A DNA stretch of 64,000 nucleotides from an uncultured Rhodobiaceae bacterium (GTDB lineage: Bacteria; Pseudomonadota; Alphaproteobacteria; RS24): assembly GCA_937907245.1 (NCBI GenBank), contig CALCUM010000003.1:869501-933500 (forward strand). Reading direction: 5' to 3'. Both the position numbers and the translations under genes were made by a program. This document shows positions 58,239 through 64,000 of this stretch, piece after piece (the stretch's first letter is position 1; each line of letters opens with the position of its first letter). The notes under the pieces were generated by a model. That model made no database searches. It saw only the letters and a program-made list of their open reading frames with translations, and was not told the origin of the DNA.

Positions 58239-59300
58239 TTATTCGGCTTCGCGTAAGGGGTGCCAAGCCGCCTCTTGGGCTCCCTCTAAACTAGGAAGTT
58301 TGGCGGCATCAATGAGACCCAGCAATCTATCGTAAAGGTCTTGCAGCCCTTCTTTCGAGACCGAGGAAATTGCCAGAACCGGCGCATCGCAAACTTGCGC
58401 CAAAGCGGCTCTTTGCTCCTCGATTATCTCTGGGATAAGCGCATCACATTTGGTCAGCGCCACCACTTCTTGCTTGGCAGCAAGGCCATCATCATAGGCG
58501 GCTAATTCTCCGCGAATGGTCAAATAGCTTTCCGCGATATTGTCTTGGGTTGCATCAATTAGGTGCAAAAGCGCTGTGCAGCGCTCGACATGGCCCAAAA
58601 ACCGATGCCCTAGGCCTGCGCCTTCCGAAGCGCCAGCGATGAGGCCCGGAATATCAGCCATCACAAATTCGCGCCCTCCCTTGCGTTCAGGTGCGCCCAC
58701 GACCCCCAAATTAGGGTGCAATGTGGTGAAAGGATAATCGGCAATCTTGGGTCGGGCCCGACTGATGCTCGACAGTAACGTCGATTTACCTGCATTGGGT
58801 AGCCCCAAAAGGCCGACATCGGCGATCAGTTTCAGGCGCAGCCAAATCCAAGCCTCGCGGCCTTCGAGGCCAGGGTTGGCGTGGCGCGGCGATTGATTGA
58901 CCGGCCCTTTAAAATGCGTATTGCCAAAGCCGCCATTGCCGCCCGTCGCCAGCGTGATAACTTGGCCGACTTCGGTCAAATCTGCGAGCAGGGTCTCATT
59001 GTCCTCCCCAAAAATTTGCGTACCGACGGGGACGCGCAAGACTTTATCTTCGCCGTCGCCGCCTGTGCGGTTTCGGCCCATACCATGGGTGCCTGTGCCG
59101 GCTTTGAAATGCTGTTGATAGCGATAATCGATGAGCGTGTTCAGTCCATCCACGCATTCGACGCGGATATCGCCACCGCGACCGCCATCGCCGCCATCGG
59201 GGCCGCCATATTCAACATAGGCTTCGCGGCGAAACGAAATACAGCCCGCTCCGCCATCGCCGGAGCGGATATAGACTTTGGCTTGGTCGAGAAATTTCAT
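58239..59300 (-). CDS. obgE: GTPase ObgE/CgtA
   Basis: Essential GTPase in 50S maturation and stress signalling; 353 aa from the ATG at 59300 (GGAATTGGAA upstream). The glycine-rich Obg domain is 1-158 ([26 protein letters not shown]-like motifs), then the G domain with G1 GLPNAGKST at 166-174, DIPGL and TKCD. No long acidic C-terminal extension is present. rpmA lies 199 nt upstream with its terminator between. Confidence 0.97.
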   Translation of the reverse strand: MKFLDQAKVYIRSGDGGAGCISFRREAYVEYGGPDGGDGGRGGDIRVECVDGLNTLIDYRYQQHFKAGTGTHGMGRNRTGGDGEDKVLRVPVGTQIFGEDNETLLADLTEVGQVITLATGGNGGFGNTHFKGPVNQSPRHANPGLEGREAWIWLRLKLIADVGLLGLPNAGKSTLLSSISRARPKIADYPFTTLHPNLGVVGAPERKGGREFVMADIPGLIAGASEGAGLGHRFLGHVERCTALLHLIDATQDNIAESYLTIRGELAAYDDGLAAKQEVVALTKCDALIPEIIEEQRAALAQVCDAPVLAISSVSKEGLQDLYDRLLGLIDAAKLPSLEGAQEAAWHPLREAE

Positions 59301-59406
59301 CGGTTCCAATTCCTTACGCGTTGTCTTTAGTCTTACTTTAAACCTTGGATCTACCCTAACGCGCTCGTCCAAAAACGAGAAGCGGTAAAGCTTTGGGCCT
59401 GAAACG

Positions 59407-59438
59407 AAAAAAGGAGAGGCCTAGATAAGGCCATCTCC
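59407..59438 (-). terminator. Intrinsic terminator after rpmA
   Basis: Read on the minus strand, GGAGA-t-GGCC pairs with GGCCTCTCC around a short AT-rich loop, and TTTTTT follows (59412-59407). It separates rplU-rpmA from obgE, although partial readthrough is likely because no obgE promoter was recognised. Confidence 0.75.
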
Positions 59439-59499
59439 CTAATTTTTTAAGCGTAGCTTGCGGCCCAACCCAATTAAGGAGGGCAGCGCTAGCGACCCT

Positions 59500-59769
59500 T
59501 TATTCTGCGGCTTCAGCCAGCGGGCTTACGGAAACGACCGTACGATTACCGCGCGCTTGGCTATAGGTTACATTGCCTTCGACCACAGCAAAAATAGTGT
59601 GATCTTTACCAATGCCTACATTTTCGCCCGGGTGCCATTTGGTTCCGCGTTGACGAATAATAATGTTTCCAGGAATGACATGCTCGCCGCCATATTTTTT
59701 GACGCCAAGACGACGGCCCGCGGAATCGCGACCGTTACGGGATGAGCCACCAGCTTTTTTTGTCGACAT
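59500..59769 (-). CDS. rpmA: 50S ribosomal protein L27
   Basis: Large-subunit protein reaching the peptidyl transferase centre; 89 aa. [28 protein letters not shown] and [16 protein letters not shown] are fully conserved. A short Ala/Glu tail (AEAAE) ends it. Translated 12 nt after rplU. Confidence 0.98.
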   Translation of the reverse strand: MSTKKAGGSSRNGRDSAGRRLGVKKYGGEHVIPGNIIIRQRGTKWHPGENVGIGKDHTIFAVVEGNVTYSQARGNRTVVSVSPLAEAAE

Positions 59770-59781
59770 GAGATACTGCTC

Positions 59782-60159
59782 CTAGCTTGCCGCTTCGTCT
59801 GAAGGGGCTTCTTCTGCTTTCGGCGCGGCCTTTTTAGCGGCAGCCTTGGCAGAGATGTTTGTAATTTTTAAAACCGTCTCGTGCTGACGGTGTCCTTTGG
59901 TGCGGTGATAGTTTTTCCGACGACGGAATTTAATCACGGTAATTTTATCGGCACGGCCTTGCTCCAGCACTTCCGCTGTTACGCTAGCGCCTTTCACAAT
60001 TGGCTCGCCAATGCTTGGGGCTTTGCCGTCTTCGCCGAGCATTAAAACTTCGTCGAATTTAATTTTATCACCGGCCTGGCCGTCAACACGCTCAATGGCG
60101 ATGACATCGTCTTTTGCGACGCGGTATTGTTTGCCGCCGGTGCGAATTACTGCATACAT
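59782..60159 (-). CDS. rplU: 50S ribosomal protein L21
   Basis: Large-subunit protein; 125 aa. MYAVIRTGGKQYRVAKDDVI, KIKFDEVLML and FRRRKNYHRTKGHRQ are conserved. After about residue 100 a tail rich in Ala, Lys and Glu (AKAAAKKAAPKAEEAPSDEAAS) extends beyond the normal end, as also seen in S16 and L19 of this window. Confidence 0.97.
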   Translation of the reverse strand: MYAVIRTGGKQYRVAKDDVIAIERVDGQAGDKIKFDEVLMLGEDGKAPSIGEPIVKGASVTAEVLEQGRADKITVIKFRRRKNYHRTKGHRQHETVLKITNISAKAAAKKAAPKAEEAPSDEAAS

Positions 60160-60247
60160 GGTTCAAATCCGTAAAGTTAAGGTCCCCGAGAGGACTATTA
60201 TCCATAAGCGTCTACCAAAAAGCGGGCTTTCTGGCTGCTGAGCGGCG

Positions 60248-60275
60248 AATATACAAGGGAAAACCCTTAAGTCAA
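60248..60275 (-). promoter_or_regulatory. Sigma70-type promoter for rplU-rpmA
   Basis: On the minus strand TTGACT (60275-60270) and TATATT (60253-60248) are 16 nt apart. A second TTGACT overlaps 5 bases further upstream. Predicted leader is about 80 nt and includes a small AGTCC/GGACT hairpin near 60182-60197. Confidence 0.6.
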
Positions 60276-60354
60276 GTCAAATCACCAGCCATATCTGACG
60301 CCAAAGAGGAGAAAAATCATGGGTTACCCTCATGGCCCGGCAAGCAGGGACGGG

Positions 60355-60386
60355 TTGGATGGCTTTAATAATACATTATAAAATGT
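60355..60386 (+). promoter_or_regulatory. cysD-cysNC promoter with operator-like dyad on the -10 box
   Basis: TTGGAT (60355-60360) and TATAAA (60377-60382) are 16 nt apart. ACATT-ATAA-AATGT (60373-60386) is a perfect dyad centred on the -10 element, the position expected for a repressor site. A second, low-complexity AATATT pair follows at 60395-60414. Confidence 0.45.
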
Positions 60387-60551
60387 AAATTAAAAATATT
60401 TATAAAAAAATATTGTAAAATAACCGATAAGCGTTTGAACTTAGAACTTTTTTGGGCTACCACTCGCTCCATAGAGCGGGGATTGGCTGCATAGGAGCGG
60501 CCTGAAAGTACCGCCTGAGAAACGGATAAAGGCAACGGTAAAGGCAACAGC

Positions 60552-61466
60552 ATGAGCGAGTTACCCCCTTCACGGCTAACCCATTTGCAAAGACTGGAAG
60601 CGGAAAGCATCCACATTATGCGCGAGATTGCGGCGCAGGCGGAAAAGCCTGTCATGCTGTATTCGGTCGGCAAAGACAGCGCGGCCATGCTGCATGTCGC
60701 CAAAAAAGCTTTCTTTCCATCGCCGCCGCCGTTTCCGCTGCTCCACGTCGACACGACCTGGAAATTTAAGGCCATGTATGCTTTGCGCGAAAAAGCGGCC
60801 CAAGAGGCAGGCATGGAATTGCTGGTGCATAAAAACCCAGAAGCCCAAGCCCAAGGTATTAATCCCTTTGACCATGGTGGCCTGCACACAGATATGTGGA
60901 AAACCGAAGGCCTCAAACAAGCCCTCGATAAATATGGTTTTGATGCGGCCTTTGGCGGCGCGCGCCGCGACGAAGAAAAATCGCGCGCCAAAGAACGCGT
61001 GTTCTCGTTCCGCTCAGCTGACCATCGCTGGGACCCCAAAAACCAGCGGCCGGAATTATGGAATTTATATAACGCCAAAAAAGCCAAGGGCGAGAGCTTG
61101 CGGGTTTTCCCGATGTCGAATTGGACGGAGCTAGATATTTGGCAATATATCCAATTGGAAAATATCGAAATTGTGCCGCTTTATTTCGCCGCGCCGCGCC
61201 CCACGGTTGAGCGCGATGGCATGTTGCTGATGGTCGATGACGAGCGTTTTCCTTTGCGCGATGGCGAGACGCCCGAGATGCGCTCCATTCGGTTTCGCAC
61301 CCTCGGCTGCTACCCGCTTACTGGCGCGGTAGAAAGCGAGGCGACGAACCTGTCGGAGGTCATCCAAGAAATGTTGCTGACGACGACCTCCGAACGCCAA
61401 GGCCGCGCCATTGACCATGATGCGTCTGCCTCGATGGAAAAGAAAAAGCAGGAAGGGTATTTCTAA
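60552..61466 (+). CDS. cysD: Sulfate adenylyltransferase subunit 2
   Basis: Catalytic subunit of ATP sulfurylase making APS from sulfate and ATP; 304 aa. PP-loop-like [11 protein letters not shown] (about 37-47), FHVDTTWKF-type motif ([12 protein letters not shown]), [19 protein letters not shown] and [13 protein letters not shown] are conserved. AAAGG precedes the ATG. Stop and cysNC start share one base. Confidence 0.97.
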   Translation: MSELPPSRLTHLQRLEAESIHIMREIAAQAEKPVMLYSVGKDSAAMLHVAKKAFFPSPPPFPLLHVDTTWKFKAMYALREKAAQEAGMELLVHKNPEAQAQGINPFDHGGLHTDMWKTEGLKQALDKYGFDAAFGGARRDEEKSRAKERVFSFRSADHRWDPKNQRPELWNLYNAKKAKGESLRVFPMSNWTELDIWQYIQLENIEIVPLYFAAPRPTVERDGMLLMVDDERFPLRDGETPEMRSIRFRTLGCYPLTGAVESEATNLSEVIQEMLLTTTSERQGRAIDHDASASMEKKKQEGYF

Positions 61467-63394
61467 TGTCTGAGCTTACCCCCCCAATATATGAAACCGA
61501 GGCACTGATTGGCGAAGATATCGACGCCTATTTGGAGTTGCATCAGCACAAATCTATGCTGCGCTTTATTACTTGCGGCAGTGTTGACGATGGCAAGTCC
61601 ACCCTCATTGGCCGGCTTTTGTATGACAGCAAAATGATTTTCGAAGACCAATTGGCCAGCCTCGAAGCCGACAGTAAAAAGCTTGGCACGCAAGGCCAAG
61701 AAATTGATTTCGCGCTTCTAGTCGACGGGTTGGCCGCCGAGCGAGAACAAGGCATTACCATTGATGTGGCCTATCGGTTTTTTGCGACCGAAAAACGCAA
61801 ATTCATCGTCGCCGATACACCAGGTCATGAACAATATACCCGCAACATGGTAACCGGTGCCTCGACGGCAGATTTGGCGGTTATTCTTATTGATGCGCGC
61901 CAAGGCATTTTAACCCAGACCCGACGCCATTCCTATCTGGCGCATCTGCTGGGTATTCAACATATCGTGCTGGCGGTTAATAAAATGGATTTGGTGGATT
62001 ATGACCAAGCCCGTTTCGACGAAATTGTGAGCCAATATCGCGACTTTGCGGATGGCCTTGGCATGAAAGCTTTCACGGCCATTCCTCTATCGGGTCTGGC
62101 GGGCGATAATGTCACGCAAAACTCGGACAATATGGCTTGGTATCAAGGCTCGGCTTTGCTGCCACATTTGGAGAGCGTTGAGTTGCAACAAGAAGCCGCA
62201 CAGGCCGCAAGTTTTGCGATGCCAGTGCAGTGGGTTAACCGCCCCAATCTTGATTTTCGCGGCTTCAGCGGCCTCATCGCGACCGGTCGTGTGGCGCCAG
62301 GAGATGCCATTCGTGTGGTGCCTTCGGGTAAAAATTCTACCATTAAATCCATCGTCACCATGGCTAAGGATGGAACCGAGCAAAGGCTGGATGAGGCAGT
62401 GGCTGGCCAATCGGTTACGCTGACTTTGGATACGGAAATTGATTGCTCGCGTGGCGATATTATCGCCACTGCCGATAATCCTCCCGCCGTCGCCGACCGC
62501 TTTGAGGCGACCCTCATTTGGATGGACGAAGAAGCTCTTTTGCCTGGGCGTTCGTATGAGATGAAAATAGGCACGCAAACGGTTGCGGCCAGTGTGCAAA
62601 CCCCTAAATATCAGGTCAACGTCAATACGATGGAGCATCTGGCAACCAAAACACTGGAGCTAAATGCCATTGGCGTTGTGGAAATCTCCACGACCCAGAA
62701 AATCAGCTTTGCGCCTTATGCCGAAAACCGCGCTCTGGGAAGTTTTGTGCTCATCGATAAAATGTCCAACGCGACGGTAGCGGCCGGACTTTTGCATTTT
62801 AGTTTGCGCCGCGCCGATAATATTCATTGGCAGGCCACGGATATCGATCGCAATGCCCATGCGCAGTTAAAAAATCAGAAACCGCTTTTGCTATGGTTCA
62901 CTGGCTTGTCTGGCTCTGGAAAATCGACGATTGCCAATGAGCTAGAAAAAATTCTGCACACGATGAACCGACATACGTTTTTACTGGATGGCGATAATGT
63001 GCGCCACGGATTGAACAAAGACTTGGGCTTTACCGATGCCGACCGCGTGGAAAATATTCGCCGCATTGGAGAAGTGTCTAAGCTTATGGTTGATGCGGGT
63101 CTGATTGTACTCAGCGCCTTTATTTCGCCGTTTAGAGCCGAGCGTGACATGGTGCGCGAGATGCTGCCCGAAGGCGAATTTATCGAGATTTTTGTCGATA
63201 CGCCGCTAGAGGTGGCCGAGCAGCGCGACGTCAAAGGCTTATATAAAAAGGCCCGTGCGGGTGAGTTGAAAAACTTCACGGGTATCGATAGCCCATACGA
63301 GCCGCCGCTCAATCCAGATATTCGGGTCAATACCGCTCAGATGAGTGCCCAAGAAGCGGCGCAACATATCGTCAACCAATTGTTCGGGCTTTAG
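61466..63394 (+). CDS. cysNC: Bifunctional sulfate adenylyltransferase subunit 1 / adenylylsulfate kinase
   Basis: 642 aa fusion. Residues 1-450 are the CysN GTPase (G1 GSVDDGKST at 38-46, [17 protein letters not shown]), which drives ATP sulfurylase. Residues about 460-642 are APS kinase (CysC) with Walker [10 protein letters not shown] at 480-488, [15 protein letters not shown] and [14 protein letters not shown]. The fusion makes PAPS directly. No reductase genes (cysH, cysI) are nearby, so the fate of PAPS, reduction or sulfation, is not decided here. Confidence 0.97.
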   Translation: MSELTPPIYETEALIGEDIDAYLELHQHKSMLRFITCGSVDDGKSTLIGRLLYDSKMIFEDQLASLEADSKKLGTQGQEIDFALLVDGLAAEREQGITIDVAYRFFATEKRKFIVADTPGHEQYTRNMVTGASTADLAVILIDARQGILTQTRRHSYLAHLLGIQHIVLAVNKMDLVDYDQARFDEIVSQYRDFADGLGMKAFTAIPLSGLAGDNVTQNSDNMAWYQGSALLPHLESVELQQEAAQAASFAMPVQWVNRPNLDFRGFSGLIATGRVAPGDAIRVVPSGKNSTIKSIVTMAKDGTEQRLDEAVAGQSVTLTLDTEIDCSRGDIIATADNPPAVADRFEATLIWMDEEALLPGRSYEMKIGTQTVAASVQTPKYQVNVNTMEHLATKTLELNAIGVVEISTTQKISFAPYAENRALGSFVLIDKMSNATVAAGLLHFSLRRADNIHWQATDIDRNAHAQLKNQKPLLLWFTGLSGSGKSTIANELEKILHTMNRHTFLLDGDNVRHGLNKDLGFTDADRVENIRRIGEVSKLMVDAGLIVLSAFISPFRAERDMVREMLPEGEFIEIFVDTPLEVAEQRDVKGLYKKARAGELKNFTGIDSPYEPPLNPDIRVNTAQMSAQEAAQHIVNQLFGL

Positions 63395-63402
63395 GTGGCT
63401 TT

Positions 63403-63441
63403 ATAAAGACGGGCCATAAAGACGGGTCATAAAGACGGGTC
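63403..63441. repeat. 13-bp tandem repeat at the end of the oxidoreductase gene
   Basis: Three units, ataaagacgggcc (63403-63415), ataaagacgggtc (63416-63428) and ataaagacgggtc (63429-63441). Read on the minus strand, each resembles the coding end DPSL-stop of the neighbouring gene, whose TGA is at 63427-63429. Confidence 0.85.
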
Positions 63442-63999
63442 GATGATAATTCGTCCAACCACTTCGCGCTCTTGCATCTGACGGAAGGCTTCGCGCCATT
63501 GCTCTAGCGGCAAGGTGGTGTGGACATGTGGGCTGATTTTGCCCTCTGCCGCCAGCTTCCAAATCGTGGCTTGGTTTTCGTGGCCCTTTTCGGGGTCGCG
63601 GCGGCCAAATTCGCCAGCTCTGACGCCGACCACAGAAAAACCTTTGATCAAAGGCATATTGACCGAAATATCTGGGATGCGCCCTGACGCAAAACCGACC
63701 ACCAATAGTCGTCCGCCCCAAGCAATGCAGCGTACGCTTTCGTCAAACACATCGCCGCCCACGGGATCGTAAATCACATCGGCGCCGCCGCCAGTTATCT
63801 GTTTTACTTGGGTGCGAAACCCGTCGTTGATATTGAGCACTGCGTCGGGGGCATATTTATTTTGCACGATGGCCAGTTTCTCCGCCGAGGAGGCGGTGGC
63901 GATGACTTTGGCGCCCATATGTTTAGCCAAATCAACGGCTGCCAGCCCAACGCCCCCCGCTGCGCCATGCACCAGAACCCATTCATCGGCTTGCAAATA
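63427..63999 (-). CDS. NADPH:quinone oxidoreductase, MDR family, truncated by window edge
   Basis: C-terminal part (about 190 residues) of a medium-chain dehydrogenase/reductase; the frame is open to the window end, so the N-terminal catalytic domain is missing. The nucleotide-binding motif HGAAGGVGLAAVDLAKHMGA lies at the start of the visible part. GADVIYDPVGGDVFDES and ends with the family-like REVVGRIIIDP. The AAGGVG type loop and lack of visible zinc ligands favour the quinone-reductase/QOR group. The specific substrate is unknown. Confidence 0.85.
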   Translation of the reverse strand, partial: YLQADEWVLVHGAAGGVGLAAVDLAKHMGAKVIATASSAEKLAIVQNKYAPDAVLNINDGFRTQVKQITGGGADVIYDPVGGDVFDESVRCIAWGGRLLVVGFASGRIPDISVNMPLIKGFSVVGVRAGEFGRRDPEKGHENQATIWKLAAEGKISPHVHTTLPLEQWREAFRQMQEREVVGRIIIDPSL

Positions 64000-64000
64000 G

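Larger units (their letters stand above)
60160..60551. other. 392-nt divergent intergenic region rplU/cysD
   Basis: Holds, left to right: the rplU leader and promoter (minus), a neutral stretch, the cysD promoter with overlapping dyad, an AT-rich block (about 60365-60425), a hairpin CGCTC-CATA-GAGCG (60465-60478), and a 12-bp tandem duplication containing taaaggcaac (60527-60548) just before the cysD start. I see no gene, tRNA or known riboswitch here. Confidence 0.7.

Noticed and set aside
60480-60550. TPP-riboswitch-like CTGAGA before cysD
   Set aside because: The other invariant parts (the GGGG partner and the ACCUGA segment) are missing, and cysD is not a thiamin gene.
60365-61087. 240-codon minus-strand frame across cysD and its promoter
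   Set aside because: Overlaps the conserved cysD gene on the opposite strand, and its end falls in AT-rich promoter DNA.

Overview
The window reads as a chromosomal segment of an alphaproteobacterium, probably an uncultured or poorly described one. Several gene orders are typical of that class: divergent acnA/ccmABCDG; ffh-rpsP-rimM-trmD-rplS-leuCD-leuB-asd; sdhCDAB behind malyl-CoA thioesterase and mesaconyl-CoA hydratase genes; zapE-mdh-sucCDAB-lpdA; atpHAGDC without the Fo genes; and rplU-rpmA-obgE-proBA-nadD-rsfS-rlmH-envC-ctpA-rppH. Coding density is high. I see no rRNA, tRNA, insertion sequence, phage, CRISPR array or plasmid feature. Both edges cut genes: a DUF4340 gene on the left and a quinone-oxidoreductase gene on the right.

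Layout. 0-7 kb: DUF4340 gene end, aconitase (minus), and System I cytochrome c maturation ccmABCDG, including a 42-aa ccmD, then a NUDIX hydrolase. 7-11 kb (minus): yciB, ftsY, mtaB, dapF. 11-19 kb (plus): SRP/ribosome maturation genes, then leucine biosynthesis and asd. 19-26 kb: pdxY (minus), then mct-mch-sdhCDAB. 25.8-28.6 kb (minus): an unassigned set of four lipoprotein genes (CsgG-like plus TPR, two LPP20-like, one 65-aa). 28.7-40 kb: zapE, mdh, a membrane-anchored metallo-beta-lactamase-fold protein, sucCD, sucAB, lpdA. 40-49 kb: xerC and tal (minus), priA, and the F1 ATP synthase operon. 49-60 kb (minus): a long run from rplU to purU. 60-64 kb: sulfate activation cysD-cysNC and a truncated oxidoreductase gene.

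Functionally this is a central-energy region. Aconitase, 2-oxoglutarate dehydrogenase, succinyl-CoA synthetase, succinate dehydrogenase and malate dehydrogenase lie within about 40 kb, next to F1 ATPase and the cytochrome c maturation genes that serve the respiratory chain. mct and mch suggest an ethylmalonyl-CoA-type acetyl-CoA assimilation route feeding malate and succinate into the same cycle.

Two themes go beyond ordinary annotation. The first is the lipoprotein operon at 25.8-28.6 kb, whose domain mix recalls flagellar FlgO/FlgP/FlgT outer-membrane rings but has no flagellar gene nearby. The second is a recurring pattern of short tandem duplications (9-30 bp, 2-5 copies). They lie inside coding regions (acnA, ccmA, rpsP, sucB, xerC) and at gene ends (lpdA/xerC, proA, the 3' oxidoreductase, sdhB), where stop-codon sequence itself is often duplicated.
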